Below are positions 36,993 through 48,836 of a stretch of 64,000 nucleotides of DNA, piece by piece. The translations under genes and the position numbers were made by a program. The notes beneath the pieces were generated by a model. The model did not search any database, was not told the origin of the DNA, and saw nothing but the letters and a program-made list of their open reading frames with translations. The DNA comes from Cinclus cinclus (Eukaryota; Chordata; Aves; Passeriformes; Cinclidae): assembly GCF_963662255.1 (NCBI RefSeq), contig NC_085046.1:136381392-136445391 (forward strand). The letters are read 5' to 3'. Position 1 is the first letter of the stretch. Each line of letters begins with the position of its first letter.

Positions 36993-39084
36993 ACTACTAC
37001 TATGCTAATATTATTTCAGGACAAATTTCCAGTGATTTTTCAGAACTCACTTCCTACTCATGAAAGCTGTCTTTTTAGTTTATAGCTGATTTTACAGGGT
37101 TCTGTGGTCTCTCAGGAGTAATTTAGAGAAATTAGCCTCTGTCTTATCTGGTGAATTGCTTCATCAACTTTGCAAATTTATGTAAAGAAAACAAACCAAC
37201 AAAAAAACACCTATAAAAAGCCAGAACATGAAACAAATAGCAAAGAAAGTAACTAAAAAAGTAATTTTTCACCTTCCAACCAGTATGCATGAGAATGACA
37301 TGATATTTTTGTCATTGTTGAAGGGGAATGCTTTTCAGAAAAAGTAAGGAAGCGTTATTTATAGTTATTTATTGAACAATGGAATTTTGATCAAAAGTTT
37401 TAATTAGCAACTGCTGTAAATACAAATAAACAGAAATTTTTAATTTAATTGCACAGTATAAAGATTTCAACACTTTTTCTTTACTGCTTTATACTTTGAA
37501 TTGCTGTTTCACAGCAATGGGTCACAATTTCAATGTGATAGCAGGCACTTCCTGTTTAATAGGTCATCTAGTCCAAATAAAAATCACTAAGGAGCTAGAC
37601 ATGGGGGACTCTTGGGATGTACTATAACTATGAAAAATGCTGTCTGATTGTGCCTGCCAGCATCACTCAAAGCACACTTAGAAGTTCACTGCTCTTTATA
37701 ATCAAATGTCCAGCACACAGTTGCATAAATTCATCATGTGATGGGTGGGCAGCTGGCTCATGGTTTAGGCACAATGGGTTACAGTGAACGGGGTGACATT
37801 AGACTGGTGACCTGTCATTACTGGGGCTCCACAGAGTTCCATCTTAGGGTTTCAAGGGTTCTGGATTCTGCAGAGAACATAAGGGAAAAATTAACAGCCC
37901 CATCTGACCAGGGCATAAGCTACTAAGAGAGGAAAGGTAGAAACTATGGATGTTGTTGTAGTAGTAGGAGCTGTATATTAGCCAAAGAAGTGAAACAAAT
38001 AGTGGAACAGAAGCTGGTGGCTCACCAAGAGTTCGGTGTCTAAGGCCAAAATTAAACCAAGAATGCAAAGTCAGTAAAACTGGAATAAATGGCAAAAAAA
38101 GTTTAATGGAGGAGAATTGTATATCCATGAGGGGGGAAATGGGGAGGAAAACCTAACTATAAGGTGAAATGAAGCCTGTGAGTGGGGCTGTTTGGAAGTC
38201 CCTGGTGAACAACACTGATCTGACCAGCGAAGCCTGGAGCAGAACAACAAAACTGTTCTGATGAGAACACAGGTGTCTGACTTGATTTTGCAGTCAGGAG
38301 ACATGGAGTTTTCCACATAATATTGGTGAGGGAGCATCACACTTCACACTCATTTAATGAACTCAGAGACATTCACAGCAGCTGAAACACCAGCCCTGAT
38401 AGCTGTTTACTAAAACAACATCCCTCTTTGTTTTGTGATAAAGTTATCTTCTCTGAGTTATTTTCTAAGCTTAATGGGCAGATCACCCTTGCACATCTCC
38501 ACTGGGCCTTCTTCCATTCTAGGGGGTCACATTATGTTCCTAAGGGTTTAGTCCATCATGGCCTGTGCCTTCAAACGCAGGGCTACCTATCAAGTATCTC
38601 TGTACAGCACCAACGACATGATTTACGTCAACTGTTATCATTTTTTCTGGTTCTTTACCCTTTTTTTACCACTCATATAAAGAACCTGCCCATCTTTATT
38701 TTTTTCTCTTTCAATCCCAGCACCACTGTATCTATACTCAATTTAGTATTTTTGCTATCTCCACATGGGTGACAGTGGTGCATAGCACTACTGGCACAGT
38801 TATCCTGGCAGTGCTGGCCTTGGGCAAACACAATCCCAACAGGACTCAGTGCTCCTTGAAAGGATCTGTGAAACTCAGGCTTTCCTGTTTCTGTCTTTAA
38901 ACGCTCTTGAGCTGCATCTCTGCTTTGTGGCACTGTCTTTAACACCTGGCTGCTTCTCAGACTGCTATTTGTCATGTCTGGTGATTTCTCTGGTACTTTA
39001 TCACATCTTGCTCAGTTAATTTCAGCCCAAGGTCAGGTCAGCAGTCCAGTCTCATGCTTGCAACACTGACAAACACTTCAAGAG
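36993..39084. other. intergenic sequence, possible CR1 trace at 37738-37900
   Basis: A+T-rich sequence. At 37738-37900 the order of words (GGGTTACAGTGAACGGGGTG, GACTGGTGACCTGTCATTAC, CACAGAGTTCCATCTTAGGG) resembles the CR1 RT entry but is too diverged for a firm call. 38770-39080 is slightly G+C-richer and unclassified. No gene is supported. Confidence 0.4.
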
Positions 39085-39702
39085 TTACAGTGGGCTGACT
39101 CTAAACAGCAGCTAAGCACCCACACAGCCACTCACTCATTTTCCCCCACTTCTGGATTGAGGAATGAATGGGAAGATTAAACCAAGAAAACTTATTGGCT
39201 GAGATAAAGAGAGTTTGGTAAGCAAAAGAAAGAGAGGCACATTCCCCCCTAGCCCCCTGAAGAACAAAAACAAAACCAAAACCAAGCAACCAAACCGACC
39301 AATGAAACAAAACCAACACAAGTGATGAAAAGGCAATAACTGTCTGCCATTAGCAGACTGATGTACAATAAGTCTCTGAAAAGCAACTATATTGAATGAT
39401 TCCTGCTTCTTCTTTTTTTTTTTTTTTTTTTTTAAGTTGCTGAGCATGACATCACTGGCATGGAATATCCCTTTAGCTGTTGAGGATGAGATGTCCCTTC
39501 TGTGTCCCTTCCCACTCCTTCTTGCCCACTCCTGGCCTATTCACTTTGTACAGAGGCAGAGTGAGAAACAGAGAAAACCTTGACATTCTAAATGCTCAGT
39601 AACAGTGAAAAAATAGATGCGTTTGCAACACTGTTTTAGTCACAAATCCAAAATGCTGCACCATACAGGCTGCTATAAAGAAAATTAGTTCCATCCCAGA
39701 CA
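39085..39702 (-). mobile_element. solo LTR, same family as 6983-7522
   Basis: The minus strand starts at about 39702 (…GTCTGGGATGGAACTAATTTTC) and ends near 39085, with the family landmarks in order: CAGTGTTGCAAAC, the GGATATTCCATGCCAGTG segment, TGATGTCATGCTCAGC, and the 3' part AATGGGAAG...GAGTGAGTGGCTGTGTGGGTGC. A 24-base A-run (minus strand) at 39413-39436 sits where the family TATA box should be. It is about 80 bp longer than the other two copies because of this expansion and other insertions. There is no interior, so it is a solo LTR. Confidence 0.75.
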
Positions 39703-41186
39703 CTATATTGTTGTTTGAAGACTGTTGTTTAAACATAACGAAAGCTACAGAGGCTATTGAGAGCACATGATAAATTAAAAAAATTAAGTTTTGTTTCATT
39801 TCTTAGGCCTTTATAAAATTGCTTATAGAAAAACTAGACTTAGGAGAAAATTAAGCCTTTGGGAACTGAATGTGTTGAGACCTATGTACAGTGAAGTTCA
39901 GCAATGTTTCTTTTTTATAAAACTAACCTGTTTCAAGGTTGCTGTATGGCTGTCAACATAAATTATTATTTATGTGCTTTCCCCTACAACAGTAGAAGTG
40001 GGAATTAAATACTCTAATCCATATAATAAATTTAAAAAAAAATATTAATAATGCTTATTATTCCTTATTTTAAAATAATTATGTTTAAAATCTGATAGGT
40101 TTGTCTATATCAATGATAGTATAGGAACAGCAAATGGACAAAAATAAAACCTCTAAATGTTCTTTAATTACTGGTATTATGTTATTTTGTACACCGAAAA
40201 AGTTTTTAAGTGGACAACTCTTTGACATTCCAGCTGCAAAGAAAAAGGAAACTGAATTCCTCTGAAGTCTACTGCCACAGCTGCTTGTCTGTGGAACTTC
40301 TGTGCAATATAACCTGGTATATTAGTATGGCTCAAGGGAACATCTTTCAGAAAAAGAATTTAGTTCTCCTACATGTTAGTATAAATGACTTCTCAGAGCT
40401 CCTTTCCTCTGTAACTCACAGCCATTCGTCAGTCACAGCTTAAACCTTTTAATATATTACAGTAATGATGTTTCTCTGAATGCACAAAACTGAATTGGGC
40501 ATCGTACAGCATGCATTTCACTGCATTAAACATAAAAAAATAATATATTTCCAGGCGAAGCTGCTTTAGAAGAAGGCTATTTTGTCATAGTTTAAACACT
40601 TGTCACTAAAAATGTGACTGAAAATTGACAGTTATTCAACTGAAACATTTCTAAGGTATCGAGCACAGCCTTATTCTTATATGCTCTTAGAATAGTCTCA
40701 TGATTTCACACACTTTTTGTAAAAATAGAAGATTGTACTTAAAAGTCATGCTATCTAAAACTTACTGTGGTAAATATTTGGATCTGTTCATAAACAAGAA
40801 GAAAGTGGATTAACTAGGCTGATAAGAAAAACATAAATGGCAAAGCTTCCCCTGTGGTCTGAATCTCTTGTGTGTTCAGGTTCAAATCTACTGGCTTAGT
40901 GATCGTCATCAACGTCCTTCTTGTTGTGTCAATCCTGCAGTGCCAATATACGTGTAGGAAAATGAATTCTATTCTGGTCATATAAACAGCAGGACTCAAC
41001 TAAATATTTACTGGTGTATTTATTGTTGTAGAATAATTCAACAAAATTAATCTTGACTTTCAGGCTCCAGTTTACACTCATCACTCAGACCTTTGAAAGA
41101 TATTAAATAGCTCCATTGCTTTGCACAGGCCAAGTCTATTGCTGCTTGCACAGCCTTTCCATGTGATTTGTGGTTCACTCCATTTT
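39703..41186. other. A+T-rich intergenic sequence, no gene seen
   Basis: Short frames only (77 codons at most). No supported feature. Confidence 0.6.
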
Positions 41187-41935
41187 ATCATCGAATTATA
41201 GAATAACCTGAGTTGGAAGGGACCTACAAAGATAACCGAAGTTCATCCTCTGGCACTCCACAGTACCACATCAAGAATCACACCATGTGCCAGACAACAT
41301 TGTTCAAATGCTTCTTGAGCTCTGTCACGCTTGTTGCTGTGACCACTTCACTGGGGAGTCTGTTCCAGTGCCCAGCCACCCTCTGGACAAAAACCCTTTT
41401 CACAATATCTAATCTAAATCTCCCCTCAATCTGCTTCAGGATGTTCCCGCAGTCCAGTTACTGGTCACCACATAGAAGAGATTAGTGCCTGCTCCTTCAT
41501 GAGGAAGTTGTAACTGCAATGTATTTCCCACTCAGCCACTTCTTCTCCATTCTGAACAAGCCAAGTGATCCCAGCTAATCCTTGTATAGTGAAACAGGGC
41601 TAAGAAGAGGTGCAGGATCAACCTGGTGGAATACTCTCCCTATTGCAGCTCAGGACACCATTGGCCTTCTTGGCTACAGGGGCACTGCTGGTTCATGGAC
41701 AGTGTGTTGTCCACCAGGACCCTGAGGTCCTTTTTCACAGAGATGGTCACCAGTGGGTCAGTCCCCAGCCTGTACTGGGGCATGGAACTATTTTCACCTG
41801 GTGCAGGACCCTGCAATTGCCTTTGTTGAGCTTCAAAATGTTCCTCTCAGCCCATCTCTCCACTCTGTCGAGATCTTCCTGCATGGCAGCAGAGCACTCT
41901 GGGGAATTGGTCACTCCTCCCATTTTTATTATTTA
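41187..41935 (-). mobile_element. CR1 LINE 3' half
   Basis: The left edge ATCGAATTATAGAATAACC is the reverse complement of the CR1 terminal repeats, and GAGTTGGAAGGGACCTACAAA follows, so the 3' end is at 41187. Rightwards lie the CR1 3' untranslated region and then the C-terminal ORF2 (TGTCCACCAGGACCCTGAGG at about 41710). It is 5'-truncated near 41935. This is the longest minus-strand CR1 with an intact 3' end in the middle of the window. Confidence 0.92.
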
Positions 41936-44900
41936 GCCAAGACTGTACATGTGAACCCATTTAAAACTTCATTTTTTCTTTTCCCCAAAGGAACTCAATA
42001 AACTATTAATAATAAGTTTTCGGTACTTACCATTACTTTAATTGAAATTCTGAGTCTCTCTTTCAGGTCTATCATTATAGAAATAAATAAATGTCAAATT
42101 TAACCACAGAGTTTAAAATATATACCATTGTTAATACTTCTTTGAAATGTTATCTCCAAAAGTGACCAAGCCACACATCTACCATAGGACAAAACAAACA
42201 AACAAACAAACAAATAAACAAACACAAAAAAACACCCAACCTCAAATAAAAGAAAGAGAGGGGAGGGGATGAATCACTCATATATCCCAAATAAGTGACT
42301 ACAAATAATATTTTTTCCTGAATTAGAGAAATTTCAATAAATATAGAAGTAATATGAATTAAGGTGGAAGGATTCTGTACTATGGGCTTTATCCCACACG
42401 TATAGAGAATTATTAATTCAGCATCTACAGACACAGTAATTCTGAATCTCATATTATTATCCTTATTTATGTTGAGAAATAAAACTTCAAACTGTCTTCC
42501 CAGCCTCTTTGGTGCAACAACTAATCTGAGCAGAGCAAGGACAGAGTTAGAAGTTGCTTAATCTCTGTAGCTGCAAGGAAACTGGACAAAAGGGAAACCG
42601 GAACCATGATTTTTCCTCTCTCCTTCCCTCCAAGTTCCATGTGGTGTTCAGTGTTGCTGAGATAGCATTTGGAATTGATCAAAGCTGGTAACAAATTGCT
42701 AACCTGTGGGAGTAATGATAGAATATGGAGGAAATCATGCCTTTGTGAGAGAATAATATTTTTTCTTGATGCTTCCTGAGGCAATACAGCTGTATGCTCT
42801 GTTTTAAATGGAATTGCAAAGAATGAGACAAGCTACCGCCAAAGAAATAAAATATTAGCTTTGTTCAGGCTTTTGCATTATTTTTTTCTTGGATGAAAAA
42901 AAATTTGTTTAAGCCTTCCTTAATATTTGAATAGAATTGTGAAATGCACCGATGAGTGTACTGTGAACTTATGAATCAATTAGACTGGCATGGATGGTAA
43001 TGACATTGTCACTAACATTACTATGATATTAAACCCTTACTTGATGACAACCTGCAAGGATAATGTTGATTATTAAGTAGACTAATAAGACTTTGCATAT
43101 GATTTGTGCATGACCAGCATGAAATCTGGGTATGCCTCCCAGCCATAGCTGTGCTCTTTTGGCATCACAGGGGATATCCTTGCTTGTGGTTGCCCTAAGC
43201 ATCTTTTGAGATCGTATCATCTGGTTGATTTCACCTAGATGGACTCAGCATAGTAGGAAGAGTCTAGTTTTCTTGTGTTTTTCCTAGATAGAACAGAAAG
43301 AAATCTGTGGCCAAATATATTTCAATTATACCATGTATGTTTCAAAAGGTACTAGCCATGGCAAAATGTTTGAATCAGCTTTAATTCAACCTGACCAGTT
43401 CACTTAACTCTAATAGAAATCCTTTAAAGTACTGATTAATACAAAAAACCTAGAAGAGATATAATTTTAAGAAGAAAAGTACTATATACTCATGCAGGCA
43501 AAGGATTCCCCCCCCCCTCCTTTAGTGTGCTTATTCAATTAATTCTAAGAACTTACACCAGGTATCTTGCATTTGGACTTCTACATTACAACAGCTGTTG
43601 AACTTTTCTTTCTAATGTATGACAGAGCAATGCTTTTAGTATGCAGTTACAGTAAATTGAGACATGCATTTAGCATTTTTAAGCCTCTAGCAAATCTTTC
43701 TTTCTACACAGCAGCTCACCAATTGAATATTAATGTAATGCTTGGCAATTCAGAAACACATGGTGAATTTCCTTTGTCTGTAAATGTCTGTTTAACAGCC
43801 AATTAATATTCAGGCAAAGAGCTTGAATTCTACACCTGCACTTACCCTCAGAGTATGAATGACTTATTAGCAAGGTGCAGTGGCATTTGATACCTTTACA
43901 TCCAGTTTTAAAGAATGTTGCAAGTTACTGCTATGAGATTTTCCACTATTTATAATCAGACTTATATTTCAAAATGGTAAAACAGCCTGTAGCTCATACA
44001 TTTATATGATACTTCTTTTGAAACCTAAAACATATAACAGAGAAATAAAATATTTTCTGTTCTTGCTTTACACTGGAATTACTGATGGTTTTTCAGTATT
44101 TCTGCATGCAGTTTTTGCATTTACTTTTCCTTGAATCAAAACTCATATCTTCTAAATAAACCAAATTCAGAGATAGATTCTACCAACAATTAAACAGGTC
44201 TTGAATGCTGAGCCAGACTCACAAGTCTCTGTTTTTATATTCTTCTGTTTTGTCCATTCTTACCCCTTTTCCTCTCTTGCTCAGTCTTGTCCTTTCTTTT
44301 TTTTTTCCCTCTTCCTTAAATTCAAAATTAAATTAGGAGATGATATTTCCACTGGTTCAAATTAGAGCAGTCAGAGTGTTATCTGGAACAATATTTTTTT
44401 TTTACATTTCTTCTCCTCCATTTAAATAATAACTGTCAATAATTTTTATTAGATTTACATTTTAACCAAAGGCAATGACTACAATTTTATGAATGTAGTG
44501 AATATAGTCCATGATCACTGTCTCTTAAAGAGTATCTAGACATCAAAAGGAAATACTTTTCCTTCTTCTGAAATTTCACATCTCCTTTCTTCTTCCCATT
44601 CTCCTTGTCTTTTAGTGCATCATTTTTCTTTCTTACCTAATGTTGTCTAAGACGTAGCTGATTCACATACTCATCTTTATTAAAAGAAATAATAAATAAC
44701 AGAGACATCATAGCAGTTCCTTTGCTGTTGATTATTTCTGTTGTATAAATCACCCTCTACTTTACATTTCTGTCCATTTACAATCCATGAAGGTGAAAAA
44801 ACGTACATAATTAAATATTTTTCACACTGTATTTGTATGTCCTGTTGTGATTTCCATCATCAGATGCCCACAGGCAGTTTGGTGATGAGGCTTAGGAGGG

Positions 44901-46229
44901 GAGTATCACATCAAACTTGCTGTGCCAGATCTGCACTAGAGTGAACTTACCACAAACCATCACTAAACGGCTAGTCAGTCAGACAGTGGTACCTTTAGGT
45001 ATAGATGTGGAAGAATAAAGACAAATCTATAAGTTTATGCAATATTTTAACACTGAACATAACTTGTTTGTGCCACTTACAGTTAGCTTTAAAATACATG
45101 TGTGGTTTTGGCAGAATTATTGGAGAAGTATGGTAAGAGATTTTATTACATTAATAATTTGTCATACTCATTGCTATTTGTTTTCTCATGTAAACTGTAA
45201 GCCATTGTATGCCTTTTTGGTAATATTTGAGTTTGCTCTTTGCTGTAAAACGTTGCAGTGAAATGAAAAATATTTACATTTTAAAAGGGAAAAATTCTAT
45301 CATATTATGCACCATGATATATATTTATTGCAAATATTCAAAATTTGAGTATATTTTTACAAGGAACAAGTTTGCATGCACACATTTTCTTTTACAAAGA
45401 CCTCTCTTTTATACATTTGGAAAATATTAGAAACCTGCCTTTCATTTTAAAACTTTCTGATGAATGCTCTTCCTTGAGAGATGTAGTCCATCTCTTTTCT
45501 GAAGTGTGTATTACATTTTGATAAAGTTTTTAATGAGTTTCTTCTGAAGCTTCCATTTAGATGAATGACATTTAGAGTACAGAATAAGAGAAAAAGTAGT
45601 AAGATAGAACTGAATGTAGGCTTACAACTTTAGTTACATATTATGGCAAAAGAAATGCTTTGAATATGACTTTAGAATTTTAAAAAATTTCACTCACGAC
45701 AAAAATTGAACTGAAATCAACTTTCTCTTTAACCTATTTCAGTTGAAAGTGAAATTCCAAGGGGTAAGTTGTTCTTTCTCTTTGGTTACAATGCAAAGAC
45801 AAGCCTATTTTTCTCTCAGAAATGACCATGACATAGAGCAACCTTAAAATAATTCAAAAAGGAACAGACAGAAGCTACCTGGTACCCAGTAAGTGAACTG
45901 GATAATTAATCATTTCTAATACTGATGTCCAGCTCATGGAAAATTACAAGAAATTAATCTGTTTATTTTATTGAACAGAAATGTATTCAGTAGCCTGAGC
46001 AGCTAATACATATGTAGAAAGGAAATACCTTTTTGTAATTGTCAGTTTAATCTAGTGAAAGAGCTCAGGGTAAAAACTGGAAAAATGAAAAGTAGATATA
46101 TAGACATTTTTTTAACCCTGGTAATAATTAACATCTGGAATGCTATAGGTAGTGAAGGGGAGTGAATGAGTCTGTGTGGAATGGCCAACCTGCTCGAATA
46201 CACAGTGCATTTATGCCTCCCTTTAGTGC
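41936..46229. other. A+T-rich intergenic sequence, no gene seen
   Basis: Over 4 kb with only short frames. A (CAAA)n run lies at 42189-42225 and a C-run at 43508-43518. Confidence 0.6.
42189..42225 (+). repeat. (CAAA)n microsatellite
   Basis: About nine CAAA units with one TAAA variant. Confidence 0.9.
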
Positions 46230-46634
46230 ACGAGATCAATTGGCTCAGGTCCACAGGATGAAGTTCCACAAGGCAAAGGTGCTGGGTCCTGCATTTGGGT
46301 CACAACACCACCATGAAGAGCTGCAGGCTGGGAGGAGAGTAGCTGGAAAGCTTCTCAGCAGAAAAGAACCCGGGGTGCTGGTTGACAGCAGCTGAACATG
46401 AGCCAGCTGTGCCCAAGTGGCCAAGAAAGCCAATGCTGTCCTGGCCTTTCTGTATCAGAAACAGTGTGGCCAGCAGGACCAGGGCAGTGATTGCTCCCCC
46501 ATACTTGTCACTGGTGAAGCCACACCTTGAGTACTGCGTCCACTTCTGGGACTCTCACTTCAAAAAAGACATTGAAGTGCTGGAGTATGTCCAGAGAAGG
46601 ACAATGAAGGTGGTGAACAGTCTGGAAGGTAAGT
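46230..46634 (+). mobile_element. CR1 LINE, left part of a split copy
   Basis: The plus strand follows CR1 ORF2 after the RT: AAGGTGCTGGGTCCTGCATT near 46278, then a frame from 46382 with [20 protein letters not shown] and [20 protein letters not shown] (residues about 26-62), then [19 protein letters not shown]. The match stops at about 46634, exactly where a complete CR1 would continue with HKSYEEH-like residues, and it resumes at 47508. The intervening 873 bp is unrelated (see the LTR entry), so this is one CR1 split by a later insertion. Confidence 0.9.
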
Positions 46635-47507
46635 GGGAAGGACCAGATGTAAGCATTTTTTGTTTCAAACATTCTGTCTGTTACAACAGCAAAAATGCAA
46701 TCAGAGGAATGGATCCCACTGAAGTGGAGCAGTGCTGTTTTGAGACAGCTTCTTGTTCTACCTTGAGACTTATGCTCAGCCATGTCCCCCTACCCCAGCT
46801 CACTGGCTGGAGGAGGGCTGATTGTGCATATGTGAGCAAAAAGCAGGAAAATATCTAGTTTACATAATAGGTATGTATCAGTTCAACTATAAAAGGAAGA
46901 GGATTAGGACCCACCCCATCCCCCCCCAGCTCTCTTTTCCCTCTCATTCTCTTTCACCCTAGGTCTGGACCATGCTCACAGTAGGATGAACATGGGATAT
47001 GAGGAGTGGAGATGTTCTTTGTCTGCTCTCTGCTTTTTCTGTCTTTGTTTCTCTCCTCTGTTGCCCTGACTGTTGAAAACACAGCTGTTGTATTTTACCC
47101 CATACTCTCTACTGAACCTTCTTCTGGCAGTGCAGAGCTTGTGGAAGTGTGTTGTGGCTTGTTAGCTGACACCTTTGAGCATTAGTGTGTTGTGGTTTTT
47201 TAGCCAGCACTTTTGGTTGTTTGTTGCAGCTTGTCTTCCAGCACCTTTGGGAAGGGGTGTTGTGGGAGTTGAGAACTTATAGAAATGTACTATACAAAAT
47301 CTAAGGGCTTGTTAGCCTCCACTTTTTACAAAGGGTGTTGAGAATTTAAGGGCTTGTTATCCAATGCCTTTGAGGCTACACAGTGGGCTACTTGCCAGAG
47401 TTAAAGTGACCATAAAATAAAAGCACAAGAGTTCCCTGACATGTGGTCTGGTCTCTGTTCAGCCTGATGGGAATTTACAATGAACATCATGCCCACAGAT
47501 CATAATA
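46635..47507 (+). mobile_element. LTR-like element inserted into a CR1
   Basis: The segment interrupts CR1 ORF2 and carries LTR features in order: TATAAAAGG at 46888-46896, a pyrimidine-rich stretch, a long part with repeated TTGTTAGC and CAGCACCTTTGG-like words, and AATAAA at 47416-47421 followed by a GT-rich stretch. The hexamer GTAAGT flanks it on both sides (46629-46634 and 47508-47513), suggesting a 6-bp target duplication. The outermost bases are not TG...CA, so either the true ends lie slightly inside or the duplication is chance. No protein-coding interior is present. Confidence 0.62.
46888..46896 (+). promoter_or_regulatory. LTR-like TATA box
   Basis: TATAAAAGG inside the element inserted in the CR1, about 530 bp before its AATAAA signal. 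The long spacing implies a long R region if both are real. Confidence 0.5.
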
Positions 47508-47925
47508 GTAAGTCCTATGAGGAGCACCTGGGTGAGGTGAGTTTGTTTATTCTGGACAACAGGAGGCTCAGGGGTCACCTTACTGGTCTCTGTAGTTCCC
47601 TGACAGGAGGCTGCAGCGAGGTGAGAGTTGGTCTCTTCTCCCAAATAACAAATGATAAGACAAGAAGGAATAGCCTCAAGTTGTGCCAGCAGAGGTTTCA
47701 GTCGGATATTAGGAAGAATTTCTTCATGGAAGGTGTTTCTAAGCATTGGAACAGGCTTTTCAGGGAGGTGGAGGAAGTACCACTCCCAGAAGTCTTAAAA
47801 AAAATACTGAATGTGACATTTAGTGCTATGGTCTAGTTTACAAGGTGGTGATCAAGTCAATGGTTTGACTCAATAGTCTTGGAGGTCTTTTCCAACTTAA
47901 TTCTGTAACTCTGTATTATACAAAA
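47508..47925 (+). mobile_element. CR1 LINE, right part of the split copy with 3' end
   Basis: CR1 resumes with codons for SKSYEEHLGEVSLFI and continues NRRLRGHLTGLCS, KLCQQRFQSDIRKNFF and VSKHWNRLF (frame 47480-47836). It runs to the 3' end at TTGGAGGTCTTTTCCAACTT and ATTCTGTAACTCTGTAT near 47900-47915. It joins in register to the left part at 46634, allowing for the inserted segment. Confidence 0.9.
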
Positions 47926-48380
47926 TAAGACTTGATAGAGTTAACTCTTAAGGTGGTGAGTTAATTCCTTGATTTACAATCACGTCTCACGCTTTTAGAT
48001 TAGTAGACCATAGTTGGTTCTCAAGAAATTGAAAATGCTATTGGTATGCTAGAAAACAAAAATGTGGACATGAGGGATACTAGGTCCTCTGCATGTGAGC
48101 TTCTATAGGATGTTCTCTTGTAGGGAGGTGTCAATAAGCCTTCAGCTCCTCTTGGGCAGTAGTAGTTTCAGATCAGATTGCTTTTTATTTATTTTCCCCA
48201 TCTTTCTTTTATACACATAATGCAAAATTGTATTTCACATATGAACCTTGATAATCTCACCATGTTTTTTTTTTCACCTCCAATTGCATTTTTGCAACCC
48301 CTGTGAGACCACAAAGAAGCCAAAACTAACTAGAATTTAGGTCCCCCTATTAAAATGTTTCAGAGAATATAAGAGTGGCA
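47926..48380. other. intergenic sequence, no gene seen
   Basis: Nothing recognised. Confidence 0.55.
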
Positions 48381-48836
48381 CTGCACAACCTTTGGAATCC
48401 TGTATGTTGGTGGATAGTAGGCAGAGAGGCTCCATTTCCTAGCATGGTTTATTGTTGGAGCTGTCAAGACAGCCACAAGTGGCACCATCACCAGTCTTTT
48501 ATTAAAAATTTTTCATGCCTTCTTTCAGGCAGCTCCATACAGCTGTGATTCCTTCCCTCACAGGCAGCTCCACACAGCACTGACTCCTCTCTCTGCAAGG
48601 TTCCTTCTTTCTTCTGCATGACTGGCAAGCCCCAGTCTGTCCCTTGCACAACTTCATGTCCCCCCCCTCCTCACAGCACAGCCAACAGACTCCAACTGGT
48701 GGCCAGCTAGCCCACTCTTATAACATCCATCCTCAGTGGACAAACAAGGCTGTTTCTACTCCGAGGTAATCAGTACAGCTGTAATTCATTGAGGAAAATT
48801 GCCTTCTGCATTATCCTTACAAATTATTATTCTACA
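48381..48836 (-). mobile_element. probable solo LTR of another family
   Basis: On the minus strand there is a TATA-like TTATAAGAG (48716-48724) followed about 215 bp later by AATAAA (48498-48503), with the repeated words GGAGCTGCCTG in between, giving the U3-R-U5 order of an LTR. The 5' end is placed at TGTAGAATAATAA (48836) and the 3' end near 48381. No exact flanking duplication was found, so the limits could be off by tens of bases. Confidence 0.55.

Noticed and set aside
37560..37680. Possible CR1 3' tail on the minus strand (AGGTCATCTAGTCCAA)
   Set aside because: Only about 16 bases match and no terminal repeat or following CR1 sequence is present.
46382..46858. 158-codon frame, the longest in the window
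   Set aside because: The first two thirds is CR1 ORF2. The remainder is read-through into the inserted LTR-like element. It is not a gene.
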